From positions 1 through 21,730 of the forward strand of contig JAFVYX010000061.1 in NCBI GenBank assembly GCA_017500625.1: a DNA stretch of 21,730 nt. The letters run 5' to 3'. The notes below the pieces were generated by a model, which was not told where the DNA came from, did no database searches, and worked only from the letters and a program-made list of their open reading frames with translations. Source of the DNA: Clostridia bacterium (GTDB lineage: Bacteria; Bacillota_A; Clostridia; Oscillospirales; CAG-272). Position numbers and translations under genes: made by a program. Position 1 is the first letter of the stretch; the number at the start of each line of letters is the position of its first letter. Positions 7,183-13,686 of this stretch are shown piece after piece.

Positions 7183-8358
7183 ATGACTTACACCTACAAT
7201 TTCGACGAGATCCGCGAGCGTAAAAACACCGCCAAATGGGCACGGGCACGCGCGATCGGCGCGATCGGCATGGGCATTGCCGATATGGACTTCCGCCTGG
7301 CACCCGAGATCGTGGAGGCCATCAAGGAGCGCGCCGAGTGCGGCGAGTTCGGCTATACGGCTATGGAAACGCCCGATTACGAGGCCGTCCTTGATTGGCT
7401 GACCTACCGAGGTGCCGCCCCCGTACCGAGGGCTCACCTCGTGGGAACGCCGGGCGTTCTGTACGCGGCGAGAAACGGCATGTATACCGTGACGTCTCCC
7501 GGCGACAAGGTCATCGTGCAGACGCCTCTGCACACCCCCTCGATCGCCACGGCGGCGATGCAAGGGCGAATCCCTCTCGTCAATCGTCTTGTCTACCGTG
7601 ACGGGCGCTACGAGATCGATTTCAACGACCTCGAGGACCGCTTCCGCGAGGGAGCGCGCGTTTTGATGATGTGTGCGCCGAACAACCCGACGGGGCGCGT
7701 CTGGACGCGGGAGGAGTTAGAGAGCATCGCCACGCTCGTCAATCGATACGATGCCTACGTGGTGTGTGACGAGATCCACCGCGACATCATCTGGGGCGAC
7801 CACCGCCACCTCTCCCCCACCGCCGTGCCCTCGCTGGCCGAGCGGTCGATTGCCGTGTTCTCCACCTCCAAAACCTTCAATATGGGCGGCTTTCACGTGG
7901 GGAGCGCCATTATCCCGAACGAGGAGCTGCGCACTCGCTTCGTCAAGCAGTTCTATTCGATCGGACACGCCTGCGTCCGCCCCTCGTCGCTCGATCTTGC
8001 GGCGCAGACGGCGGCCTATACCAAGGGGCGCGCGTGGTACGAGCAGATGATGGCCTACGTTGACGAAAACTTCACGGTCGCGCTCGAGCATCTTGACGGC
8101 CTGCCGATCCGCGCTACCCACCCCGAGGGTACCTTCCTGCTTTGGGTGGACATCTCGGAGCTTGGCCTCTACACGCAGGAGCTGCGCGAGGTGATGAGCG
8201 AAAAGTGGCGCGTCCTTGGTGACGTCGGCCTTCTCTACGATACCGCCGAGTACCAGAACAAGAACGAGCTTGAGCATCACGTGCGCCTCAATCTCGCCAC
8301 GCCGAGAGCGAACGTCATCGAGGCCTTTGACCGCATTCGCCGCTATTTCAAGAGCTGA
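7183..8358 (+). CDS. MalY/PatB-type PLP-dependent C-S beta-lyase (fold type I aminotransferase)
   Basis: Probably cleaves cystathionine or cysteine conjugates to thiol, pyruvate and ammonia. The 391 residues and sequence pattern are those of the MalY/PatB group: WARARAIGAIGMGIADMDF (19-37), where WxADMDF is more usual; EFGYTAMETPDY (55-66); NNPTGR (167-172), VCDEIHRD (194-201) and the PLP-binding lysine in FSTSKTFNMGG (Lys230). The start is ATG 7183 behind GGGGAGG; an upstream in-frame ATG (7108) precedes the promoter. It is a single-gene unit divergent from the DUF1385 block. A plain aminotransferase (for example histidinol-phosphate type) is less likely. The substrate cannot be fixed from sequence. 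Confidence 0.88.
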   Translation: MTYTYNFDEIRERKNTAKWARARAIGAIGMGIADMDFRLAPEIVEAIKERAECGEFGYTAMETPDYEAVLDWLTYRGAAPVPRAHLVGTPGVLYAARNGMYTVTSPGDKVIVQTPLHTPSIATAAMQGRIPLVNRLVYRDGRYEIDFNDLEDRFREGARVLMMCAPNNPTGRVWTREELESIATLVNRYDAYVVCDEIHRDIIWGDHRHLSPTAVPSLAERSIAVFSTSKTFNMGGFHVGSAIIPNEELRTRFVKQFYSIGHACVRPSSLDLAAQTAAYTKGRAWYEQMMAYVDENFTVALEHLDGLPIRATHPEGTFLLWVDISELGLYTQELREVMSEKWRVLGDVGLLYDTAEYQNKNELEHHVRLNLATPRANVIEAFDRIRRYFKS

Positions 8359-8380
8359 TCGGGCTTCCCCTTTGCACATA

Positions 8381-8408
8381 AAAAACCGCCGATGCGTCGG
8401 CGGTTTTT
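8381..8408. terminator. Bidirectional terminator
   Basis: AAAAACCGCCGA (8381-8392), loop TGCG, TCGGCGGTTTTT (8397-8408): a perfect 12-base stem flanked by A and T runs. It lies 22 bases after the MalY/PatB stop and 12 bases after the facing nucleotidyltransferase stop, so it can serve both convergent genes. Confidence 0.93.
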
Positions 8409-8420
8409 CTTTGCTTTGCT

Positions 8421-9269
8421 TTATTTGGTAGGGTACTTTCCCGCGGCGGTCATCTCGGCGATCGCGCGGCGGACCCCCTCGGCGTCCTCACGGTAGGTGA
8501 CACCGTACCAGCGCTCGGGCGTGCGGAGAACGCGGTAGCGCGCTCCCCTCTCGCGGATCTCGCGATCGACGACGGCGGGCAGGTAGAACTCGCTCTTCAT
8601 AGGATCGGGCATTGCGGTGAGGAACTCGGCAAAGCCGCGCTCAAGAGTCTCCATAATGGCGGGCGAGAAGCCCCAAAGATTCATCGAGACCACGGTGTCG
8701 AGTGGCAGGCCGCTGTTCTTATCGAGGGCCGTATGCTCGACCACGCTCTCAAGGTAGCCGTCACGGATCGTGCAGACACCGCGGCTGACGGTGCCGCTTT
8801 CGGTGAGCGTCTTGCCGAGCTCAAAGCCGACCATACACTCGGGGGCATCGCTGACGAGGCACTCGTGAATGAGGCGGTAGGACTCGGCGCCGTAATAATC
8901 GTCGGCATTGATGACGGCAAAGGGCGTGTCGATCACGCGACGGGCCGACAGCACGGCGTGCCCCGTGCCCCAGGGCTTCAGGCGCCCCTCGGGCAGGGCA
9001 AAGCCCCCTGGAAGATCGTGGGGATTCTGGAAGACGTATCGGACGTCCACAAGTCGCTCGATGCGCTTCCCCGCGACCTCGCGGAAATCGGCCTCGTTCT
9101 CCTTTTTGATGATAAGGACCACCTGATCGAAGCCCGCGCGGACGGCATCATACACCGAATAATCGATGATGACCTGCCCCTCGGGGCCAAGAGGGGCCAT
9201 CTGCTTCAGACCGCCAAAGCGGCTTCCCATTCCCGCCGCCATAATGGCGAGGGCTGTTTTCTTGCTCAT
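8421..9269 (-). CDS. Nucleotidyltransferase family protein (sugar-phosphate NTP transferase-like)
   Basis: A GT-A-fold NTP transferase of the kind that makes NDP-sugars or activates small phosphorylated alcohols; the substrate is unknown. The N-terminal motif AIMAAGMGSRFGGLKQMAPLG is the nucleotide-binding G-x-G-x-R loop with its downstream lysine. INADDYYG is the metal-binding Asp stretch. The chosen ATG at 9269 follows GAGGGAG by about 10 bases and gives 282 residues; the longer frame to 9350 would extend across the promoter. It has its own promoter and is divergent from the lipoprotein gene. No sugar-pathway partner adjoins it. Confidence 0.82.
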   Translation of the reverse strand: MSKKTALAIMAAGMGSRFGGLKQMAPLGPEGQVIIDYSVYDAVRAGFDQVVLIIKKENEADFREVAGKRIERLVDVRYVFQNPHDLPGGFALPEGRLKPWGTGHAVLSARRVIDTPFAVINADDYYGAESYRLIHECLVSDAPECMVGFELGKTLTESGTVSRGVCTIRDGYLESVVEHTALDKNSGLPLDTVVSMNLWGFSPAIMETLERGFAEFLTAMPDPMKSEFYLPAVVDREIRERGARYRVLRTPERWYGVTYREDAEGVRRAIAEMTAAGKYPTK

Positions 9270-9321
9270 GTGAATATCTCCCTCTGTTGATTTTTTTGGG
9301 GTGAGCAGCATTTCTGCCATT

Positions 9322-9350
9322 AGTATACCACAAAGGTCGGCACAATGCAA
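9322..9350 (-). promoter_or_regulatory. Sigma-A promoter for the nucleotidyltransferase gene
   Basis: On the minus strand, TTGCAT (9345-9350), 17-base spacer, TATACT (9322-9327). The leader of about 45 bases contains a short GCAG/CTGC hairpin. Confidence 0.75.
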
Positions 9351-9399
9351 GGGGGGCTTACCCTACCTTTTTCCATCTGTGAAAAGCGCGTGAAAGCTC

Positions 9400-9428
9400 T
9401 TGACAATGGTAGAGTATTTTGTTATAAT
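9400..9428 (+). promoter_or_regulatory. Consensus sigma-A promoter for the lipoprotein gene
   Basis: TTGACA (9400-9405), 17-base spacer, TATAAT (9423-9428): a perfect consensus match. Two direct copies of GTGAAAR (9379-9385 and 9390-9396) spaced 11 bases apart sit just upstream of the -35. In the leader, CATAG/CTATG (9438-9451) followed by CC and six T could be a weak attenuator. Confidence 0.93.
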
Positions 9429-9503
9429 GTAATAGGTCATAGGGAGCTATGCCTTTTTTCGGCATTTCCCGCCTCATCAACCTTATGAAAGGAACTCTCA
9501 CCC

Positions 9504-11114
9504 ATGAAAAAAGCAATCCGCCTCATCGCGCTTCTGCTTCTTCTCTGCATGCTGCCCCTCGGGCTCCTGGCTTGCGGCGGAGATGACGATGACGATGACA
9601 CCACCAAGTCGAACGTTGACCTCTCGAAGGTCGATCCCAAATGGGAGGGCGTTGACTTCTCCGACGTGACGCTTTACATCGCGATGAACAAGGACGTCAA
9701 CCAGTCGGTCAAGGACGCCGGTGCCGGCAACGCGCTGGGCTATCTCAAGGGGCCCGACGACAAGGGCATGCTCTCGCGCAGCGACTACAAGGCCGCCTAC
9801 GAGCGCCACGAGCTGGTCTGCAACGTTCTCGGTCTTAAGCAGGGCAAGAACCTCGTTTATACCGACATCGCCTGGAACGGCGGTCCCGATGAGACGCTGG
9901 TCGTCATTCAGGACTTCAACGCCGCCAACATGACCAACACCCCGAACGTCATCATTCACCAGAACTACGGTATCGTCCGCGGCGGTATCCTCGGCGAGTT
10001 CTACAACGCCCTCGACAAGGAGGAGGAGAACTACTTCGACTTCTCGACGAGCGGCTGGTACCTCGATATGATGAAGGAGAACACCCTCGACGACGAGAAG
10101 ATCTACATGCTGATGGGTGACTACTTCATCGACCAGTTCCGCTTTGCCTACGGTGTGCTTGTCAACACCGCCATGATCGAGGACATCATGAAGTATGACG
10201 GCGGTATGGAGGGCCTCTACCAGATGGTCGAGGACGGCGAGTGGACCTACGACGAGCTGATGAACATTGCCTCGCTCGGCTACAAGTCGAGCGACACGGG
10301 CGCCGAGCTTGTCATGGGCGTCATCGGCCACGGCTCCTGGACGGCCCGCACCTTCTTTGCCTCATCGGGCCTTGACGTCTTCACGAAGAATCAGACGACG
10401 GGCCAGGTGGAATACGTTTCCGATATCGGTCCGATCCACGACTGGTTGGACCGCATGATCACCATGCAGGCCCAGGATCACTTTGATCATAGCTGGATCG
10501 CTAACCCGAAAAACACCAACAGAGACACCCCCACCAAGACGTTCATCAACGGTGGTGCCGTGTTTGCCGTCAGCCAACACGTCCTCTCCTTTGAGGGTGC
10601 CAACATTCAGAATATGACCGATCCCGCCTCGATCCTTCCGACGCCGAAGTACGTGCCCGAGAACGGCGTGAACGACTTTAACACCAACTACAAGGCGCTG
10701 ACCTCCGACCACGCCGGCTCAGGTGGTATCCTGATCTCCTCGGATCCCGGACAGTTCACGGCGGCCTCGGCCTTCATTCAGCTGATGACCGAGGAAAGCG
10801 AGGAATTCTTTGTACAGTACTACGACGTTGGTCTTAAGCACCGCGAGAATGCGGCGGGCGTTGGCCACATCAAGATGCTCGACTACATTCACAACGGCAT
10901 CTGCTCCCCCATGTCCTTCCTCTACGACAACTACTGTGCCAGGTCCTGCGGCGATGCCGACGTCAGGGTCCACAGTGACATGTTCCAGGAGATGATCACG
11001 GCAGGCACGAATACCTTCCAGTCGTCTTGGAATGCGCAGTTCCGCGTCAGAAACAACCGCTGGACCGCCATCAACGCGAACTTCGGTACCTCGGGCGCAG
11101 CAGGCGCTCAATAA
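9504..11114 (+). CDS. Lipoprotein, extracellular solute-binding protein-like
   Basis: A secreted lipoprotein resembling solute-binding proteins of sugar ABC importers. Residues 1-23 are a lipoprotein signal peptide with the lipobox LLAC; Cys24 would carry the lipid. It is followed by GG and six Asp (27-32), a flexible acidic linker. The 536 residues fit large sugar-binding proteins. The closest family-like stretch is EGLYQMVEDGEWTYDELMNIA (about 235-255), a pattern frequent in binding-protein family 1, together with GILISSDPGQFTAASAFIQLMTEE near the C-terminus. AAAGGA lies 10 bases upstream of the start. No permease or ATPase gene follows, so it is an orphan or works with transporters elsewhere. 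The ligand is unknown. Confidence 0.8.
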   Translation: MKKAIRLIALLLLLCMLPLGLLACGGDDDDDDTTKSNVDLSKVDPKWEGVDFSDVTLYIAMNKDVNQSVKDAGAGNALGYLKGPDDKGMLSRSDYKAAYERHELVCNVLGLKQGKNLVYTDIAWNGGPDETLVVIQDFNAANMTNTPNVIIHQNYGIVRGGILGEFYNALDKEEENYFDFSTSGWYLDMMKENTLDDEKIYMLMGDYFIDQFRFAYGVLVNTAMIEDIMKYDGGMEGLYQMVEDGEWTYDELMNIASLGYKSSDTGAELVMGVIGHGSWTARTFFASSGLDVFTKNQTTGQVEYVSDIGPIHDWLDRMITMQAQDHFDHSWIANPKNTNRDTPTKTFINGGAVFAVSQHVLSFEGANIQNMTDPASILPTPKYVPENGVNDFNTNYKALTSDHAGSGGILISSDPGQFTAASAFIQLMTEESEEFFVQYYDVGLKHRENAAGVGHIKMLDYIHNGICSPMSFLYDNYCARSCGDADVRVHSDMFQEMITAGTNTFQSSWNAQFRVRNNRWTAINANFGTSGAAGAQ

Positions 11115-11129
11115 GATCCCACATACGAA

Positions 11130-11159
11130 AAAAAAGAGAAGCTTCGGCTTCTCTTTTTT
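11130..11159 (+). terminator. Terminator of the lipoprotein gene
   Basis: AAAAAAGAGAAGC (11130-11142), loop TTCG, GCTTCTCTTTTTT (11147-11159). The C(UUCG)G tetraloop is exceptionally stable, and the stem is followed by a T run. It starts about 15 bases after the stop codon. Confidence 0.95.
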
Positions 11160-11181
11160 CTTGCCCGTTCGCGGTTTTCTC

Positions 11182-11210
11182 TTGACTTTTTTCCTTATTA
11201 ATAGTATAGT
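11182..11210 (+). promoter_or_regulatory. Sigma-A promoter for the alpha/beta hydrolase gene
   Basis: TTGACT (11182-11187), 17-base spacer, TATAGT (11205-11210), only 22 bases after the preceding terminator. The hydrolase is therefore a separate transcription unit. Confidence 0.85.
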
Positions 11211-11252
11211 AGAGGTAGTGCATGGCACAAAAGAAAACGGAGGAGCTTTCTT

Positions 11253-12266
11253 ATGGAAATGAATAAAAACCCCCAACAGATCCACCACGCAGCACTCAAG
11301 GCGCTCACCCCTGCAATGCGCTATGACGGCAGCCGTCCGCTTGCCGATTGGCAGAAGGAGGCGCGCGCCCACCTTGCTTCCCTGATGGGGCTGGACCGCA
11401 TCACCCCCGCCGCCGACGACCTCTTTACCATTGAGGAAACGGCTGAGTTTGATACCTTTACCGATTACCGCATTGCCTTTCAGAGCGAGGACGGCTACTT
11501 TGTTGCCTGCAACCTCTGGGTGCCGAAGGGCAAAGAGGGAAAGATCCCGATGGTGATCTGCCTGCAGGGGCATTCCAAGGGCCGTCACATCTCTCTCGGC
11601 CGTCCGATCTACCCCGGTGATGAGGCCACCATCGCAGGCGGCGACCGCGACTTTGCCGTCCAGATCGTCCGCGAGGGCTACTGCGCCCTGGCCATTGAGC
11701 AGCGTGGCTTTGGCGAATGCGGCGGCACCGAGAAGGGCCCCGCCTGCATCGTTCCCACGATGTCGGCGCTCCTTTACGGCCGTACCACGATCGCCGAGCG
11801 TGTGTTTGACATCAGCCGCGCTATTGACGTGATCACCAAGAACTTCCCCGTTGTCGATGCCGATAAGATCGCCTGCATGGGCAACTCGGGCGGCGGCACC
11901 GCCACGATCTACGCGGCGGCTATGGAAGAGCGCATCAAGGTAGCGATGCCCTCCTGCGCGCTTTGCACCTACAAGGATTCGATCGGTGCGATGCATCATT
12001 GCACCTGCAACTTTATCCCCAACATCGCCCTTGACTTCGATATGGGCGACCTCTGCGGCCTGATCGCGCCCCGTAAGCTGATCGCCGTCAGCGGCGCGAC
12101 CGACGGCATCTTCCCGCACGACGGCGTTGCCGAATCGATCGACGTGGCCGGCATTTACTATAAGGCCGCAGGCGCGCCCGACAGCTACACGTGGATCGAG
12201 GGTCCCGAGGGTCACCGCTTCTACGCGGAGCCGTCCTGGCCCGTCTTCCACAAGTTCTTCGACTGA
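11253..12266 (+). CDS. Alpha/beta hydrolase, acetyl-esterase/Abhydrolase_7-like
   Basis: Serine hydrolase, probably an esterase acting on acylated carbohydrates. The 337 residues contain the nucleophile elbow GNSGG (210-214, Ser212), acid residue Asp284 in SGATDGIFP, and His321 in GPEGHRFY, in the right order for a triad. VICLQGHSKG (101-110) is the oxyanion-hole strand, and EQRGFGECGG (149-158) is the typical strand-loop that follows. There is no signal peptide, so it acts in the cytoplasm. GGAGG lies 8 bases upstream of the ATG. The many Cys (143, 156, 165, 208, 235, 238, 250, 252, 268) are notable. A carbohydrate substrate is inferred from the nearby binding lipoprotein, LacI regulator and uronate isomerase. 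Peptidase or dienelactone-hydrolase activity is possible. Confidence 0.8.
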   Translation: MEMNKNPQQIHHAALKALTPAMRYDGSRPLADWQKEARAHLASLMGLDRITPAADDLFTIEETAEFDTFTDYRIAFQSEDGYFVACNLWVPKGKEGKIPMVICLQGHSKGRHISLGRPIYPGDEATIAGGDRDFAVQIVREGYCALAIEQRGFGECGGTEKGPACIVPTMSALLYGRTTIAERVFDISRAIDVITKNFPVVDADKIACMGNSGGGTATIYAAAMEERIKVAMPSCALCTYKDSIGAMHHCTCNFIPNIALDFDMGDLCGLIAPRKLIAVSGATDGIFPHDGVAESIDVAGIYYKAAGAPDSYTWIEGPEGHRFYAEPSWPVFHKFFD

Positions 12267-12271
12267 TAAGC

Positions 12272-12304
12272 AAAAAAGAGAGCAGCAAAGCTGCTCTCTT
12301 TTTT
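12272..12304 (+). terminator. Terminator of the alpha/beta hydrolase gene
   Basis: AAAAAAGAGAGCAG (12272-12285), loop CAAAG, CTGCTCTCTTTTTT (12291-12304): a 14-base perfect stem with flanking A and T runs, starting a few bases after the stop. The next bases (TTGCGGT) lead straight into the first tandem palindromic element. Confidence 0.95.
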
Positions 12305-12306
12305 TG

Positions 12307-12404
12307 CGGTAAGGGAATTTTTGCGGAGATTTCTTCACGGCCCGCAGGCGTACAAAGGTACGCCAAGGGGAGCGAGGGGGAGATTTATGCCGAAATTCGC
12401 CGCC
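12307..12404. repeat. Palindromic intergenic element, copy 3 (tandem unit A)
   Basis: First of three head-to-tail units of about 100 bases filling the gap between the convergent hydrolase and lacI genes. The core hairpin is GGCGTAC (12347-12353), loop AAAG, GTACGCC (12358-12364), fully Watson-Crick in this copy. The right end GCCGAAATTCGCCGCC is shared with units B and C. The left end is the most divergent of the three and abuts the terminator, so the boundary is approximate. Confidence 0.75.
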
Positions 12405-12507
12405 AAGGGCGTGGGGATTTTGTGGAGAAATTGCCGATCGCGAGCAGAAGGCGTGCGAGGGCACGTCAATGCGAGTGAGCGGCGATTTATGCCAAAATTC
12501 GCCGCCG
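12405..12507. repeat. Palindromic intergenic element, copy 4 (tandem unit B)
   Basis: The core hairpin is GGCGTGC (12450-12456), loop GAGG, GCACGTC (12461-12467). It differs from the neighbours by a paired A-to-G and T-to-C change that keeps the stem. Outer arms TCGCGAGC and GCGAGTGA pair around a tandem G.A mismatch, enclosed by GCCG/CGGC. The outermost GGGGATTTTG pairs with CAAAATTCGCC. Boundaries are approximate. Confidence 0.78.
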
Positions 12508-12614
12508 GGATAGCGTGGGAATTCCGTGGAGAAATTTGCTTTCGCGCCCCGCAGGCGTACAAAGGTACGTCAAGGGAAGCGAAGGAAAATTTATGCCGGA
12601 ATTCGCCGCTATCA
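12508..12614. repeat. Palindromic intergenic element, copy 5 (tandem unit C, reaches the lacI stop)
   Basis: The left end GGATAGCG then GGGAATTCCG (12509-12525) is the inverted partner of CCGGAATTCGCCGCTATC at the right end. The core is GGCGTAC (12554-12560), AAAG, GTACGTC (12565-12571). Further arms CTTTCGC and GCGAAGG pair. The last triplet (12612-12614) is the stop codon TGA of lacI on the minus strand. The whole unit can fold as one long imperfect hairpin. Confidence 0.8.
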
Positions 12615-13568
12615 CAGGTAGTTCTCGAGGTTGCTGCGTAATACCAGTTCTGTGCGAACCGTGGTGTGCCCGCCTTCCAGGCGCGTGGTGAGGTAATCAC
12701 CGAGGGCGAGCAGGGCGCGCTCGACCTGGCGCTCGGGTGAGGTATACAGCAGGGCGGCAACGCTTCCTGTGCGGAGAGCTTCGGTAGCGGTGGCGGTAAA
12801 GTCGAGGCCGATGACGGTGGGCTTGTTCTTCACGTCGGCAAGAGCGGCGCTGACCGTACCGACGAGGGGGGCGGTGACAAAGAGGCCCTCTATGCGGCGG
12901 TTGGTCGCCAAGAGGCGGCGCACCTCGGTGCGGACCGAGGCGGTGCCGTCACCGCATTCGGCAATGGCGGCGAGGCGGATCCCGAGGCGCGAGGAGAGCT
13001 CGCGGAAGCCACGCACGGCCTCCTCCTCCGAGTACGCCGTGCGGCGTGCCGAGAGAATGGCCACGGGGGCTCCGCCTGTGGCAAAGGCCAGAAACTGAGC
13101 CGCGAGACGGCCGCCGATGCGGTAGTCGGCCGTGACCTCAGCGATCGGGTGGACGCCGTGGGCACGTGAGCCGACCGTAACGAGCGGAAGCCCCTCGGGA
13201 AGTGAGAGACGGCCAAGAAGCGACGTGGCGGCCAGAATGCCGTCAAGTCCCTCGGCAGGGGCGGAGGGATCCAACTCCTTGAGGGTGATGCCGTACGAGG
13301 AGAGCGCAGGACGCGCGGCGGCGATGCCGACGCGGTAGCGCGCCAGAAGCTCAACGGGGAATGTGGGGAGATAGATGCCGACGGTACGGCGTCCCGATGC
13401 CAGAGCGCGGGCCGCCTGGCTGCCTACATAGCCCAGCTCCTTGGCCTTTTCTTCAATTCTCGCAATCGTTTCCTCGGCGATCCGCTCGCTTTTCCGCAGG
13501 GCCTTGGACACGGTGCTGATGCTGACGCCGCAGGCCTCGGCCAGCTCCTTGATGGTAACACCCGACAT
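12612..13568 (-). CDS. LacI family transcriptional regulator
   Basis: DNA-binding repressor with a sugar-sensing periplasmic-binding-protein fold. The N-terminal HTH with hinge is VTIKELAEACGVSISTVSKALRKSERIAEETIARIEEKAKELGY (4-47), including the classic GVSxxTVSKAL recognition helix. The effector domain starts at RTVGIYLP, and IGLDF lies near the C-terminus. The 318 residues are slightly short for the family. An AGGGGGAG site lies 8 bases upstream of the ATG, behind a near-consensus promoter. Targets are unknown; the hydrolase, the lipoprotein or uxaC are candidates by position. Its stop codon coincides with the end of repeat unit C, so the last residues may have been set by insertion of that element. 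Confidence 0.93.
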   Translation of the reverse strand: MSGVTIKELAEACGVSISTVSKALRKSERIAEETIARIEEKAKELGYVGSQAARALASGRRTVGIYLPTFPVELLARYRVGIAAARPALSSYGITLKELDPSAPAEGLDGILAATSLLGRLSLPEGLPLVTVGSRAHGVHPIAEVTADYRIGGRLAAQFLAFATGGAPVAILSARRTAYSEEEAVRGFRELSSRLGIRLAAIAECGDGTASVRTEVRRLLATNRRIEGLFVTAPLVGTVSAALADVKNKPTVIGLDFTATATEALRTGSVAALLYTSPERQVERALLALGDYLTTRLEGGHTTVRTELVLRSNLENYL

Positions 13569-13597
13569 ACGGTCTCCCCCTTTCGTTTTCTATATTC

Positions 13598-13626
13598 AGT
13601 ATATCACAGCGCCTTTGCGGTGTCAA
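13598..13626 (-). promoter_or_regulatory. Sigma-A promoter for lacI-type gene
   Basis: On the minus strand, TTGACA (13621-13626), 17-base spacer, TATACT (13598-13603). I see no clear LacI-type palindrome over it, so autoregulation cannot be claimed. Confidence 0.88.
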
Positions 13627-13643
13627 GGGCAGAGACCGCGCAA

Positions 13644-13673
13644 AAAGCCCCCCTGCCGAAGCAAGGGGGCTTT
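13644..13673 (-). terminator. Terminator of the large secreted-protein gene
   Basis: AAAGCCCCC (13644-13652) pairs with GGGGGCTTT (13665-13673). Inner TGC/GCA pairs close a CGAA loop. On the minus strand it is followed by a T run, 14 bases after the stop of the large gene and upstream of the lacI promoter. Confidence 0.9.
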
Positions 13674-13686
13674 GATTTTTTGAAAA

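Noticed and set aside
10719..12464. 581-codon minus-strand frame across the lipoprotein and hydrolase genes
   Set aside because: Opposite two recognised plus-strand genes and running through a promoter and two terminators.
12347..12571. CRISPR-like array, suggested by three regularly spaced similar motifs
   Set aside because: Units are tandem and similar along their whole length, including what would be spacers, and there are only three, each a palindrome of about 100 bases.
12321..12641. 106-codon plus-strand frame encoding a repeated pattern (PQAYKGT and FMPKFAA)
   Set aside because: It is a translation of the tandem palindromic elements. It has no ribosome binding site and runs into the 3' end of lacI.
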